Shown here: positions 50,453 to 60,898 of the stretch, in pieces
Layout: every line of letters starts with the position of its first letter
Numbering within the stretch: the first letter of the stretch is position 1
Assembly: GCA_964407665.1 (NCBI GenBank)
Contig: CAYOWK010000015.1
Span: forward strand, 13,533-77,532
Direction: 5' to 3'
Length of the DNA: 64,000 bases
Source: CAYOWK01 sp964407665
GTDB taxonomy: Bacteria; Pseudomonadota; Alphaproteobacteria; Caulobacterales; Hyphomonadaceae
The notes under the pieces: model-generated
Database searches by the model: none
Seen by the model: the letters and a program-made list of their open reading frames with translations, nothing else
Told to the model about the DNA's origin: nothing
Position numbers and translations under genes: made by a program

Positions 50453-51763
50453 TCAGTTGAACGCAGGCGAAGGATAGCCGGCGAGACGGGCGGCGCGTTC
50501 CGCGACCGGCTTCCCGCCAAGCCGCTCGAGAGCTTCGAGGTAAGTAGCCTGCGTTGCGGCGCCGCCGCCTTCGACATCCGCCATCCAGGCACGCCACGCC
50601 GCAAATAGACCATCAGAAACACCAGCGGCCTTGAGGCCAGCGTCGATGTCGAGGTTGAGCAGCAGGCCACAGGAATAGGCGGCATCGAACGTTCCAGCGG
50701 ATATCGCGGTGTTGATGGCCCGTCCGTCGAGTTGCTCCTCGCATGCTGCTCTCGCGGACGCCACAGCAGCGTCTGAGTGCGTGCTCGCCCGATCGCGCAG
50801 GACAAGATAAGCGAACGCCTCTGCGGCTCCCTCGTGGATCCACGCAGATCCCTCGTCCGTTGCCAGTATCTGGCGCTGATAGATGTGGGCGGCCTCGTGC
50901 GCGAAGTGCCACGTGAGGTCTTCCACGAAGCCATCTTTCTGCATCTCCTCCGGCCATACAGAACCGTAGAAGTGCATAAACACCTGATCCGGCAGTACAC
51001 CGCCCTGGCGCCCCCACCCGCCGCCCGGATGGGAGAGGTCGTAGGATACGAACATCATCGGCCGCGCAGACACCGCGCCGAGCCGTTCGGCGTAGATATG
51101 CATCAGTTGCGGGAACTGGGCGCCCAGCTGCTCGCGGATTTCGTTTGGCAGGCTCGCGTCGATCACCGCGATGAAGTCCGGCGTTTCCACCGGTTCCGCG
51201 TCACCGACATAGACGTTGCGGCCGCTCTCAGTGTCCGTCCACGCGACAGTGCGCCCGCGATCCGTCCCGTCGAGAAGGATACGTCCAGCGCCTGTGTTCG
51301 TGAGCGACATAGCGAAGAGGGCATTGTCAGGGCAGGGGCCGCCGCACGCAAAGAAGCGCCCGGAATGCACCAGCATGCCTCCATCGCCGAACGGCGAAAA
51401 CGGCGCGTAGTCCTTTGGCAGATAGCGGTAGACCGGGGGAGCCTGGAGCGTGACGATGTCGAACGGAGCGCCATCCATGCGGCGGAGCAGCTCGACATCG
51501 TTGGCGTAGGCAAATTCGAAACCGGCCGGCGCCGTCCAAGCCTTGCCCCGGCTGTCGTCCGGCGAGCGGGCAAAGGCCAACTCGGCCACCTGTGAGGGGA
51601 GGCGATATTCCACGGTCCATGCGTCGCGACCGCGAGCTGTGATGTCAATGATCGCCGCAGCCGGCGTTCGCTCGCCCACGATGGCAGGGCTGTCGCCGGC
51701 ACATCCGGCCAAACCACCCGCTGAGAAGACCAGACTTACAGCGAGGAGCAAGGGGAAGCGCAT
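50453..51763 (-). CDS. Lipoprotein with HExxH gluzincin-like motif
   Basis: A 436-residue lipoprotein (lipobox LAGC, Cys21). The C-terminal half has HFAHEAAHIYQ, an HExxH zinc motif, followed 22 residues after its first His by WIHEGAAEAFAYL, whose Glu is placed like the third ligand of M1/M61-type gluzincins. The N-terminal half resembles the beta domain preceding M61-like catalytic domains (VEYRLPSQVAELAF...). It is therefore a possible periplasmic metallopeptidase. The ATG at 51763 lies just upstream of the signal peptide; the ribosome site is weak. Confidence 0.7.
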   Translation of the reverse strand: MRFPLLLAVSLVFSAGGLAGCAGDSPAIVGERTPAAAIIDITARGRDAWTVEYRLPSQVAELAFARSPDDSRGKAWTAPAGFEFAYANDVELLRRMDGAPFDIVTLQAPPVYRYLPKDYAPFSPFGDGGMLVHSGRFFACGGPCPDNALFAMSLTNTGAGRILLDGTDRGRTVAWTDTESGRNVYVGDAEPVETPDFIAVIDASLPNEIREQLGAQFPQLMHIYAERLGAVSARPMMFVSYDLSHPGGGWGRQGGVLPDQVFMHFYGSVWPEEMQKDGFVEDLTWHFAHEAAHIYQRQILATDEGSAWIHEGAAEAFAYLVLRDRASTHSDAAVASARAACEEQLDGRAINTAISAGTFDAAYSCGLLLNLDIDAGLKAAGVSDGLFAAWRAWMADVEGGGAATQATYLEALERLGGKPVAERAARLAGYPSPAFN

Positions 51764-51768
51764 GGGGG

Positions 51769-52458
51769 CTACCAGGCCAGTTCCTTGCCGTTCCATGCGA
51801 GGAATTTTCCGGTGGATGCGGCGTCGAGCTTGTCGATCAGCCGGATCATGCCCTCGGCGCTCTGCTCGGGCGTGAGCTGCGCGTCGTCTCCGCCCATGTC
51901 CGTCTTCACCCAGCCGGGGTGAAGGATCAGGACAGGCACGCCATCGGCTTTCAGCTCCGCGGCAAGACCACGCATAAGCTTGTTCAAGGCGACCTTCGAG
52001 ACCCGGTAGGCGAGCGCGTCGGCGCCTGGCGACTGCGCCGATCCCATCTGGCTCGACAGCGTGACGATCTTGCCCCTGGCGGCCTTTAGGTTCGGAAGGA
52101 AGGCATTGGCGACCCGCAGGGGGCCGATGGTATTGACGGCCAGCGTATCCATCAGTCCGTCATAGTCCATGTCGGTCGCAGTCTGGTGATCGGGACCCGA
52201 GACGCCGGCATTGTTGATCAGCACGTCGATCGGTTCGGACTCAAGCTGCCTGCGCGCGCGGGCGATGCTAGCCGGGTCAGAGACGTCCATCTGGAGGATT
52301 TCGAGCCAGCCCCGCGAGGCTGCGGCCAGCGCCTCGAGCTCATCGAGATCGACGCTCTGCCGGACGCAGGCATAGACCTTGTCGCGGCGGGCGGCGTAAG
52401 CCTTGGCAAGCGCAAGGCCTATCCCCCTGCTGGCTCCTGTAATCAGCACCACCGGCAT
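51769..52458 (-). CDS. Short-chain dehydrogenase/reductase
   Basis: A 229-residue SDR: GASRGIG cofactor loop (8-14), DVSDPAS, NNAGVSG, catalytic Ser in LSSQMGS and YRVSK (Tyr/Lys). It is similar in size and C-terminal WVKTDMGG segment to C-factor-like or carbonyl-reducing SDRs. Substrate not predictable. It ends 5 bases before the gluzincin-like gene start, so the two probably share an mRNA. Confidence 0.9.
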   Translation of the reverse strand: MPVVLITGASRGIGLALAKAYAARRDKVYACVRQSVDLDELEALAAASRGWLEILQMDVSDPASIARARRQLESEPIDVLINNAGVSGPDHQTATDMDYDGLMDTLAVNTIGPLRVANAFLPNLKAARGKIVTLSSQMGSAQSPGADALAYRVSKVALNKLMRGLAAELKADGVPVLILHPGWVKTDMGGDDAQLTPEQSAEGMIRLIDKLDAASTGKFLAWNGKELAW

Positions 52459-52509
52459 TGCGAGGCGTCCCACAGCCGGATCCGCTGGTCCGGCGTTCCG
52501 TTCAATTGA

Positions 52510-53388
<879 letters not shown>

Positions 53389-53679
53389 GGATGGGTCCGT
53401 ATCTGGCTCTGTGAGCGGGAAAGCGTAACATGCGCTTCGACGCTGTGGAGGGTATTCTTTCGCATCTGCACAATTGGGCGTGAAGTCTTCGGGCGTTGTG
53501 TCCTTTTGGTGTCGGGTGGACGGGCGGTAACATTCACGTGAGAGCGGATTATCCCAGGCGCCGCAGCGTCGGTCCAAGCAGGCTGCAGCGACAGGCGCCG
53601 TGGCGCCTTGGCCGATGGGCTGCGGGGAGGTAACGAGTTGAAAAGGCTGCAGCGACCTGACTGCAGGGAGGACATGACC

Positions 53680-54324
53680 ATGAAGATCCGCATTCTTTCG
53701 CTCGCCATACCCGCAGTGCTCGCCCTGACCGCTGGCCCCGCGATGGCCCAGCAGGGCGACAAGCCCGAATTCCGGAACCCGACTGTGGCGACGCCGCCCG
53801 ACGAGGCGATTCTCAAGGAGGCCTCGGAGGTTGCCAAGGCCGCTGGCGGCGGCAAGTGCGACGCCGTCTTCACCGTGACGGTCGAGGGCAAGCCGAAGGA
53901 TATCAAGCCGAACTGCACAACACCTGCTCTGGATGCCGTTGTTAGCCGTGCGATCGAGTCGATGGTCTATCTGCCGGAAATCTACCGCTTCGAAGTGTTT
54001 GAGGCCGAAGGCGTCAAACAGTCGTTCAGCTTCGCAACCAAGACCGTCACCTCCAAGGCGCCGATCGCCAAGACGATGATCGAGAAGCGCGAGATCACCC
54101 GCATGCAGGACAAGGTCGCGAAGCCGGGCTCGTGCGCGATCAAGCTGACCGTGACGGCTGCCGGCAAGGCCAAGGATGTCGTCCCCAACTGCACGCCGAC
54201 CGACTATGACCAGTATGTCCGTGCAGCTGTGGAGAAGCTGACCTTCGAACCCGCCACCACTGACGGCAAGAAGGTCGACTGGCCGAACTTCGAACTGCAG
54301 ATCACCCTGGGTGGCAAGGAATAG
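53680..54324 (+). CDS. Exported protein with two TonB C-terminal-like repeats
   Basis: A 214-residue protein with a signal peptide (cleaved after PAMA, about 23). It contains two similar halves: CDAVFTVTVEGKPKDIKPNCTTPALDAVVSRAIESMVYLP and CAIKLTVTAAGKAKDVVPNCTPTDYDQYVRAAVEKLTFEP. Each has a Cys pair flanking a beta hairpin and then a helix, as in the TonB C-terminal fold. There is no membrane anchor or proline-rich spacer, so it is not a full TonB. Start chosen at 53680 for AGGGAGG spacing; 53674 is an in-frame alternative. Confidence 0.72.
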   Translation: MKIRILSLAIPAVLALTAGPAMAQQGDKPEFRNPTVATPPDEAILKEASEVAKAAGGGKCDAVFTVTVEGKPKDIKPNCTTPALDAVVSRAIESMVYLPEIYRFEVFEAEGVKQSFSFATKTVTSKAPIAKTMIEKREITRMQDKVAKPGSCAIKLTVTAAGKAKDVVPNCTPTDYDQYVRAAVEKLTFEPATTDGKKVDWPNFELQITLGGKE

Positions 54325-54495
54325 TCCCCAACTCGCTGCCGGGGTGGTGACCGCCGTCCCGGCGACGGACACAGTTTTCCGCACCGCCTGACCCGCTTTC
54401 CGCCCTACCAACGCCATTGAGGGTGTAGGCGGTTCAGTCTGGCCCATGGAGGGTGTAACAGGCCCCGGACCGCCAAAGCCAGGTGGGGACCCCTG

Positions 54496-54999
54496 ATGAA
54501 CTGGATGCTCGCTAAGGCCGTGTTTGCTGCGGTCGCCTCTGCAGCAATAGCGGCGAGCGCTCCGTACGCGGTGGCGCAGACGATGGAGAGGGTTGAGGCA
54601 GCGTCGCAGTCTGATGCTGCCTGGGCGCTCGGACGGTGGTCATTCAACTGGAAGAATGTGGAGGGCGGCGGCAGCCTCGCGGTCTGGCAGTCCAGCTACT
54701 ATGGCGAAGTGCATGTCGAACGCGACGCGTCCGGCGGGTTGCGTGCGACCGTTATTGTCCGGGAAACCGGAGATTCGACCGAGTTCGTGAAGTGGTCCGG
54801 TCCGGCCAGCGTCTCAGGTTCCATCCTGCTGATCGAGGGCGATACGATGATCGAGGAAAGCTATGTCGGCGACGTGAAGCCGGGGCTTCTCGAACTGACG
54901 CGCCATACCTCGAGGGTGACGGCCCGCATCGTTCCGGCGCTCTGGTTTGGTGTGGCTCCGATGGGTGGCGGCGCGCAGAACATTGACGTCTTCCGCTAG
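54496..54999 (+). CDS. Exported protein, unknown
   Basis: A 167-residue protein with a signal peptide (about 1-27, ending YAVAQ). The mature part looks like a small beta barrel (WSFNWKNVEGGGSLAVWQSSYYGEVHVERDASGGLRATVIVRET). No known motif. AGGTGGGG lies upstream of the ATG. It may be an autonomous transcription unit. Confidence 0.65.
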   Translation: MNWMLAKAVFAAVASAAIAASAPYAVAQTMERVEAASQSDAAWALGRWSFNWKNVEGGGSLAVWQSSYYGEVHVERDASGGLRATVIVRETGDSTEFVKWSGPASVSGSILLIEGDTMIEESYVGDVKPGLLELTRHTSRVTARIVPALWFGVAPMGGGAQNIDVFR

Positions 55000-55089
55000 C
55001 CCATCAACGAGCTCCGGCTCGCCTTCGGGCGGTCGTGGACGTTTCGGCCAGCTCGGATACCTTGGCCCTGTTTCAGGCAGGAGGCTGTG

Positions 55090-55662
55090 ATGCGGGTCAG
55101 GATGTTTTCCACGATAAAGCTGGTCTGGCCGGCAGCTGTGCTGGCGGCCGCCGTGTCCGCCTGCGCGACCGCCCCGGCGCCGCCGCTTGCGCCCACCTCC
55201 ATGAGTGCGTCCGCGCCGGGATCCACGGGGCCGGTCCGGAACGGGGTCGCCCAGCCCGGCGAAGAGATCGTGACGATCCGCTACTTCCGGATACGAAAGG
55301 GCTCGTTTCCGGAGTTTCTGAAAGTCAGCCAGCAGGGCGTCTGGCCGTTTTTCGAGAAGATCGGGGCCCGGGTGGTCGGGATGTGGCAGGTGATCCCGGA
55401 CCCGGAGGGCAAGGGGGAAGCGCGCGACTACGACGAAGCCTATCTGATGACCCGCTATGCCAGTCTGGAGCACTGGTCCGCCTCGCGCGATGCCGCGGCG
55501 CTGGGCGGCGACGGACCGGACTACGCCGCGTTGCAGGACGCCCTGAAGGTGCGGCGCTCGCTGACGCTCGAAACCCGGGTCACGTACCTGAAAGGCGTCA
55601 CAGGCCCGCTGCCCCCCATTTTCCTTCCGCCTACGGGGGAGCGGTTCGTGGCGGCCGAGTAA
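55090..55662 (+). CDS. NIPSNAP-like lipoprotein
   Basis: A 190-residue lipoprotein (lipobox SAC at about residue 25). The mature domain fits the NIPSNAP/dimeric alpha-beta barrel pattern: EIVTIRYFRIRKGSFPEFLKVSQQGVWPFFEKIGARVVGMWQVIPD followed by DEAYLMTRYASLEHW. Function unknown; such folds often bind small ligands or haem-like groups. AGGAGG lies 7 bases before the ATG at 55090 (a GTG codon immediately precedes it). Confidence 0.75.
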   Translation: MRVRMFSTIKLVWPAAVLAAAVSACATAPAPPLAPTSMSASAPGSTGPVRNGVAQPGEEIVTIRYFRIRKGSFPEFLKVSQQGVWPFFEKIGARVVGMWQVIPDPEGKGEARDYDEAYLMTRYASLEHWSASRDAAALGGDGPDYAALQDALKVRRSLTLETRVTYLKGVTGPLPPIFLPPTGERFVAAE

Positions 55663-55819
55663 GCTGGGGGAGATTCCGGAAGCCCGCGCCGGCCTGCCCC
55701 GACGATAATCGATCAAATTCAAACGTTCCCGAAAGGGGCGGCTAACGATCGGCGACTATACATGAACATCTGCGGGGGTGGCCCGGACAGATGCAAGTGT
55801 GGAGCGCCGGGACCGTACG

Positions 55820-57772
55820 ATGACGATCCGTTCGTCTCGCGATGCCGATATCGAACGCCAGCTGGTCGCGCTGGCGTATCGCAACCTGCCGTCCATGCTG
55901 GCCGTCACTCTCGTTTCCTCATTGGCCGCGACGCTGGTTCTGGCCGATCACGGTGAGGCGTGGGCCTGGGCCTGGTTCGCGGCCATGTTCGTGCTCACGC
56001 TTGGGCGCTGGGCCGGCTCCCTGCGCTATTCGGCCATGGAAAAGAGGCAGCCTCTCGACCCCGGGCGCGTGGTCGCATGGCGCCGCTGGTTCGCCTCCGG
56101 CCTCTACCTGTCGGGGACTGTCTGGGCGCTCGCATGCGTCGTGGTCACCCAGCAGGCCTCCACGGCTCACTATACGATGATCATCATCGTGTCGGCGCTC
56201 GCCGGAGGCGGAACCGGGATCGTCGCGTCGCTCCTCAGGGAAGGGCGGGCCTATATTGCGCTCATGCTCATTCCGGCATCTTTCGCGCTGCTGTTCAGCC
56301 TGCCGGAGATGCTGATCATCGGGCTTCTGGGTTTTGTATTCTTCGCCGCCATGCAGGTGGTTCTGACCAACAATCACGCAGTCGTACGCCGGAGCGTTGC
56401 GCTGCAGATCGAGAACAACGGTCTGGTCAACGAGCTGAAAGAGCTGAACGCCGGCCTGGAAACCATGGTTGCCGAGCGGACCGAGGCGCTGGCGAGGCTC
56501 GCCAGCCGCGATGCGCTCACCAGCCTGCCGAACCGCCGTGGCCTTATGGACTGGATGCAGGACAAGCTGGGCGAGGGCGCCGAGGCCGCTGTCCTGTTCC
56601 TCGATCTCGACCGCTTCAAGCAGATCAACGACGCCATGGGCCACGAGATCGGCGATCAGGTGCTGCGCGCCACGGCCGGGCGCCTAGCCCAGCGCACCCC
56701 CGACAACGCCATCCTCGCCCGCTGGGGCGGCGACGAGTTCGTGATGGTAATCGCCGGTGGACGCGACCTGCGCGATCGCGCGAAGGCCATCGCAGCAAGC
56801 CTCGTCGAGGCCGTCGACTATCCCTTCGAGGCGGAAGGGCAGAACCTCAGCCTCGGCCTGTCGGTGGGCGTAGCTTTCTACCCGCACGACGGCAGCACGC
56901 ACCAGGACGCCATCCTCGCCGCCGACCTTGCGGTCGCCGAGGTCAAGCGGCAGGGGCGCGGGCATGTGCTGGCCTACAGCGAGCCCTATGGCGATACCCA
57001 GCGGCGGCGCTTTGATCTTGGACGCGCCCTTGGCGACGCGATCAAGGCCGGCGACCTTGCGCTCCACTACCAGCCCATCGTCGACGCTCACACGGGCCGC
57101 GTCATTTCGCTCGAGGCGCTGGCCCGCTGGCGCCACCCGGAGCTGGGCGATATCGGTCCGGACGAATTCATTCGCCTCGCCGAAGAGACCGACCGCATCG
57201 TTGCGCTGGGCGACTGGGTGCTGCAGCGCGCCTGCGCCGACGCCGTGACCTGGACCTCGCCGGACGGGCCGCCGAAGGTCGCCGCCAACGTGTCCATCAA
57301 GCAGCTGCTGTCAGAAGGTTTTGCGATCCGCGTCCTGCAGATCCTGACGCAGACCGGTCTGCCCGCCGGCCGGCTCGAGCTGGAAGTCACCGAGTCGCTG
57401 TTCGACGATGAGCATGTCGAGACAATGCTCGATGCGGTTGCGGCCCTCCGCGTCATCGGCGTCTCGGTGCATATCGACGACTTCGGCGTCGGCCACTCCT
57501 CGCTTTCTCGCCTGCATCGGTTCCCGGTGAGCGTCATCAAGATCGACCGCTCCTTCGTGTCGCAGCTCGACGGCCACGGCCGCGTGATCGTCGAAAGCGC
57601 CGTGATGATCGCCCGCCGCTTCGGAATGTCTGTCACCGCCGAGGGCATCGAGACAGCCGAGCAGGCCGACATGATGCGCGAACTGGGCGTCGACTACATG
57701 CAGGGCTACTATTTCGGCCGCCCCGCAGCCCAGCCCCGCCTCAGCGTCGACTGGACACAGAAGGCCGCCTAG
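55820..57772 (+). CDS. Membrane-bound GGDEF-EAL protein (cyclic di-GMP turnover)
   Basis: About 650 residues. Five to six membrane helices (residues ~20-195), a coiled coil (~200-230), GGDEF domain (~235-390) with an intact GGDEF motif and no RxxD inhibitory site four residues upstream, then EAL domain (~400-640). EAL catalytic elements are present: SLEALARWRHP, ANVSIKQ, LELEVTES, HIDDFGVGHSS, VIKIDRSFV and TAEGIET. Both diguanylate cyclase and phosphodiesterase activities are therefore possible. The sensor region matches no named domain. An upstream GTG at 55778 is an alternative start. Confidence 0.92.
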   Translation: MTIRSSRDADIERQLVALAYRNLPSMLAVTLVSSLAATLVLADHGEAWAWAWFAAMFVLTLGRWAGSLRYSAMEKRQPLDPGRVVAWRRWFASGLYLSGTVWALACVVVTQQASTAHYTMIIIVSALAGGGTGIVASLLREGRAYIALMLIPASFALLFSLPEMLIIGLLGFVFFAAMQVVLTNNHAVVRRSVALQIENNGLVNELKELNAGLETMVAERTEALARLASRDALTSLPNRRGLMDWMQDKLGEGAEAAVLFLDLDRFKQINDAMGHEIGDQVLRATAGRLAQRTPDNAILARWGGDEFVMVIAGGRDLRDRAKAIAASLVEAVDYPFEAEGQNLSLGLSVGVAFYPHDGSTHQDAILAADLAVAEVKRQGRGHVLAYSEPYGDTQRRRFDLGRALGDAIKAGDLALHYQPIVDAHTGRVISLEALARWRHPELGDIGPDEFIRLAEETDRIVALGDWVLQRACADAVTWTSPDGPPKVAANVSIKQLLSEGFAIRVLQILTQTGLPAGRLELEVTESLFDDEHVETMLDAVAALRVIGVSVHIDDFGVGHSSLSRLHRFPVSVIKIDRSFVSQLDGHGRVIVESAVMIARRFGMSVTAEGIETAEQADMMRELGVDYMQGYYFGRPAAQPRLSVDWTQKAA

Positions 57773-57898
57773 GCGCGGCTTTGCGCCGTCTCCCAATCGG
57801 CGGGACTTCTTTTTTCGCCCGGTCGCAGGCATATCTCCCCACGTCGTCCGATAGTCGCAGCCGTTTGCGCCGCGCCTGTCTCCGTTCAGGGCAGTCTC

Positions 57899-58303
57899 AT
57901 GCAGGCCAGACACCATTCGATCGCAGCAGCGCTTGCCCTTTCGGTTCTGGCCGGGGCGTGTGCACCGACGCAGACCCTCATTTCGCCAGCCGGGCTGCCG
58001 CCGCAACGAACCCCGGCCGATCTGGAGCGCGATCCGGTGTGGCTCGCCAACTGCATCGTGGCGCTGGAAATCACCGAGCGTGGAGAGCTGGGCGCGCCGG
58101 TCATCCGCAACGGGCCGGCCCTGCTCGCCCGCTGGCGCACCGCGCTCGAGCGCTACGAGCCAGACAGCGCAGCCCGCGACGCGCGGCTTACGGCAACCCG
58201 CGACCGGTGGGCGAAGTCGCTTGCCGGCAGGCCCGCCGAAGAGCGCCGCCTTGATATCGGTGAGATGATCTCGGTGTGCGGGGCAGGGCCTCTGGACCTC
58301 TGA
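57899..58303 (+). CDS. Small lipoprotein, unknown
   Basis: A 134-residue lipoprotein: signal with lipobox AGAC (Cys21), then a mostly helical mature domain (DPVWLANCIVALEITERGELGAPVIRNGPALLARWRTALERYEPDSAARDARL). Two further cysteines (in ANCIV and SVCGAG) may form a disulfide. Family not recognised. Monocistronic, downstream of the GGDEF-EAL gene. Confidence 0.6.
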   Translation: MQARHHSIAAALALSVLAGACAPTQTLISPAGLPPQRTPADLERDPVWLANCIVALEITERGELGAPVIRNGPALLARWRTALERYEPDSAARDARLTATRDRWAKSLAGRPAEERRLDIGEMISVCGAGPLDL

Positions 58304-58369
58304 CCTAGGCTTCGCGTGGGAGAGAACCAGACCAGCGGACGGAGCCCGCCGTCGTGTCTCCAGCTGCCT

Positions 58370-59266
58370 TCACCCGTACCTCGCTGCAATCCGCTCGGCG
58401 AGGAAGTCGTAGACTCGGCGAATGCGGGGGCTGGTGCGCAGCTCGGCGTGGGCGGTCAGCCAGAACTCCAGGGGCGGGACAGGGATATCCTCAAGCAGGG
58501 GCTCCACCCCCTCTAAGTCAAGAGCCGCCTCGACATGCAGCAGGCCGATGCCGCATCCTGCGCGAACCAGATCGAGATGCACGTACAGCGCATCGGTGCG
58601 GAACGGAAAGAAGCTGCGGTCGACCGGAATGCCCTGCTGGCGGAACCCCTCGATCATGGCATCGCTCTTGTCGAAGCCGATGAAGTCGTGCGCGGCGGCG
58701 TCCGCAACGCTGGTCGGGCGGCCGCGCCGCGCGAGGTAGTCCGTGCTGGCGAAGAAGCCGAGCTTCAGCTCGCCCACCTTGCGGGTGATCACATCGTTCT
58801 GGGTCGGGCGAAACATCCGCACAGCGATGTCCGCCTCGCGCTTCAGGAGGTTGTGCGTTTCGTTCGAGGCGACCAACTCGATGGAGATCTGCGGCTCGGC
58901 CTGGCGCAGGGCGGCCAGCATCGGCGGCAGCACCTGGCTGGCGACCGTATCCGAGGCGGTGATCCGCACGGATCCCTTCACCTCCTGCGACCGGCCGGAC
59001 GCGATCAGGCCGATCTGGTTGGCGGCGTCCGTCATGGCCTGCGCGCTGGCGTAGATCTCCGCCCCGGCGGCGGTGAGCACCAGCCCCTCTGACGTGCGGT
59101 CGAAGAGGCGAACCCCGATCTCGTCCTCGAGGGCGGCGATATGCCGGCTGAGCGTTGGCTGGGAGGCGCCGGTGGCGCGGGCCGCGCCGGACAGCGAGCC
59201 ATGCTCTGCGACCGAGGCGAACGACTGCAGCCGGGACCAGTCGATGATACGGGAGGCGTCACGCAT
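58370..59266 (-). CDS. LysR-family transcriptional regulator
   Basis: A 298-residue LysR-type protein. The winged helix is at 10-70 (FASVAEHGSLSGAARATGASQPTLSRHIAALEDEIGVRLFDR), and the linker helix leads to a periplasmic-binding-like effector domain (about 95-290). The effector is unknown. It is divergent from the UrcA-like gene with a palindrome between, consistent with autoregulation and control of that gene. Confidence 0.93.
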   Translation of the reverse strand: MRDASRIIDWSRLQSFASVAEHGSLSGAARATGASQPTLSRHIAALEDEIGVRLFDRTSEGLVLTAAGAEIYASAQAMTDAANQIGLIASGRSQEVKGSVRITASDTVASQVLPPMLAALRQAEPQISIELVASNETHNLLKREADIAVRMFRPTQNDVITRKVGELKLGFFASTDYLARRGRPTSVADAAAHDFIGFDKSDAMIEGFRQQGIPVDRSFFPFRTDALYVHLDLVRAGCGIGLLHVEAALDLEGVEPLLEDIPVPPLEFWLTAHAELRTSPRIRRVYDFLAERIAARYG

Positions 59267-59316
59267 GGGGTATCCAGAATTGAAAAGCTGAAGTCCGCTT
59301 CTGTCAGATCGCTATT

Positions 59317-59329
59317 CAATCTCGGATTG
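59317..59329. promoter_or_regulatory. Possible LysR operator
   Basis: CAATC-TCG-GATTG is a perfect 5-bp-arm palindrome in the 130-base region between the LysR gene and the divergent UrcA-like gene. Position and symmetry fit a LysR-family dyad; only one copy is seen. Confidence 0.35.
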
Positions 59330-59396
59330 CTTAGGTCTTGGGTCAACGCCGGCGCAACAAGAAAGACCGGCGCAACCTTCCTCCCTGGAGACTGAC

Positions 59397-59723
59397 ATGA
59401 ACACCTCCCCGACCGCCCGCTCCTTCACCGCCGGCTCCATCGCCTTTGTCGCCCTGGCCGCCGCGTTCGCCGGCTTCCTGTCGCCTGCCCATGCCCAGTC
59501 GCCCTCGCCGAATGGCGCGGCGCAACGGGTCGTGGAGACCGACGGCCGCTCGACCGAGGCCGTGAAGGCCGACATTGCGGCAGCAGCCCGCAAGGTCTGC
59601 CAGTTCACCTCCACCCATTCCCCGATCACGCCGTGGGAAGATGGCCGCTGCCGCCGCCAGGCGGAGAAGCAGGCGCTCGCCCAGCTCGAACCGGCGCCGA
59701 GCCAGCTCGCCACGCGCGACTGA
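59397..59723 (+). CDS. UrcA-like small exported protein
   Basis: A 108-residue protein with a signal peptide (about 1-33, ending AHAQ). The mature domain has the pattern of UrcA family proteins: AAARKVCQFTS...DGRCRRQAEKQALAQL with two cysteines expected to pair. UrcA proteins are small periplasmic proteins of unknown role found in Caulobacterales/Sphingomonadales. A clear terminator follows. It is divergent from LysR, its likely regulator. Confidence 0.6.
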   Translation: MNTSPTARSFTAGSIAFVALAAAFAGFLSPAHAQSPSPNGAAQRVVETDGRSTEAVKADIAAAARKVCQFTSTHSPITPWEDGRCRRQAEKQALAQLEPAPSQLATRD

Positions 59724-59773
59724 GCCAAACACCACTGCGACAGGCCCCCTCTGGCCCCGCCGCGAACCTTCAG

Positions 59774-59801
59774 GGAGACGCCCGCCGGGCGTCTCCTTTT
59801 T
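59774..59801 (+). terminator. Rho-independent terminator after the UrcA-like gene
   Basis: A 10-bp perfect stem GGAGACGCCC / GGGCGTCTCC with loop GCC is followed by TTTTT. Confidence 0.9.
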
Positions 59802-59898
59802 GTTTGGTGGGGGGTGAGGTCAAATCGCCGGAGGGCGCTGCCGCTTGCGCCACGGCAGACAACAGCGAATAGTTCAACCTCGACATGTGGGGGGCAGA

Positions 59899-60645
59899 GT
59901 GGCGACCGGCAGACTATGGACAAGGCCGGAACTGATGCTCGCCATCGAGCTCTATTGTCGTACGCCTTTCGGCCGCATCCATCAGGGCAACCCCGACATC
60001 ATCGCGCTTGCCGATGTACTTGACCGGACCCCGGGTTCGGTCGGGATGAAGATGGTGAATTTCGCCGCCCTTGATCAGACGCTCGACCGGAAGGGGATGG
60101 CGAACGCCAGCGCGCTGGACCGCGAGACATGGGCCGAGTTCTTCGCCGATCCCGTGGCCTTCCTTGATCGCGTGGACAACATCCGTCAGCGGGATTTCAG
60201 TTTCCCGGAAGCGCCGGAACCTGCCGCTTATGCCGTGCGCGAGGGGAGGGATGTGGAGTACACCGCCAAGGGCCGCCGCAATCAGGATTTCTTCCGCCGC
60301 GCCGTGCTGGCGGCCTACGATAACCGGTGCGCTGTCACCGGCATCAGCCAGTCGGATCTGCTTGTTGCGAGCCATATCGTCGGCTGGGCGGAGGACGTCG
60401 AACGCCGGGTGCTGCCAACGAATGGGCTGTGCCTCAACGCCCTGCACGATCGCGCCTTCGACAAGCACCTCATCTCCTTCGACACGGACAACACGATGAT
60501 CCTGTCGAAACGGCTCAAGATCACAGAGGAGAGCAGACCGTTCTTCGAAGGCAAGGTGCTCACGCTGCCACGCAGGTTCCGCCCCGATCCGGACTGTCTG
60601 ACACATCATCGGGAGCGGATGCTTGAGAAGGACCGCGCCGCTTGA
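59899..60645 (+). CDS. HNH endonuclease family protein
   Basis: A 248-residue protein. The N-terminal helical region (WTRPELMLAIELYCRTPFGRIHQGNPDIIALADVLDRTPGSVGMKMVNFAALD) is shared by a family of HNH restriction-like nucleases. The C-terminal HNH core is in NRCAVTGISQSDLLVASHIVGWAEDVERRVLPTNGLCLNALHDRAFDKHLISFD, with His in ASHI, Asn in TNGLCL and His in LHDRAFD. Likely a DNA defence nuclease. GTG at 59899 with GGGGG upstream is preferred. No methylase gene is adjacent. It begins an accessory patch that continues with a toxin-antitoxin pair. Confidence 0.8.
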   Translation: MATGRLWTRPELMLAIELYCRTPFGRIHQGNPDIIALADVLDRTPGSVGMKMVNFAALDQTLDRKGMANASALDRETWAEFFADPVAFLDRVDNIRQRDFSFPEAPEPAAYAVREGRDVEYTAKGRRNQDFFRRAVLAAYDNRCAVTGISQSDLLVASHIVGWAEDVERRVLPTNGLCLNALHDRAFDKHLISFDTDNTMILSKRLKITEESRPFFEGKVLTLPRRFRPDPDCLTHHRERMLEKDRAA

Positions 60646-60676
60646 CCAGCGGACCATGCGGGCTGATCATTGGGCG

Positions 60677-60898
60677 ATGAACTGGCGCGATGTGATCACG
60701 TTCGAAGAAGGCAAGCGCTCCGGCAAGCCGTGCATCCGCGGCATGCGGATCACTGTTTTCGATGTGCTTGAATATCTTGCTTCCGGCATGACGCCGGAGG
60801 AGATCGTCGAGGATTTTCCGGAACTTACGCTTGACGATGTTCGCGCCACGCTGGCGTTCGCTGCCGATCGTGAGCGGCGGCTGGCGGCGGCTGAGTGA
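60677..60898 (+). CDS. DUF433 antitoxin
   Basis: A 73-residue DUF433 protein: MNWRDVITFEEGKRSGKPCIRGMRITVFDVLEYLASGMTPEEIVEDFPELTLDDVRATLAF, the standard two-part helix-turn-helix-like family sequence. DUF433 proteins act as antitoxins, mostly with DUF5615 PIN-like toxins, as here. Its stop overlaps the toxin start (GTGA at 60895). An ATG at 60656 would add 7 residues. Confidence 0.88.
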   Translation: MNWRDVITFEEGKRSGKPCIRGMRITVFDVLEYLASGMTPEEIVEDFPELTLDDVRATLAFAADRERRLAAAE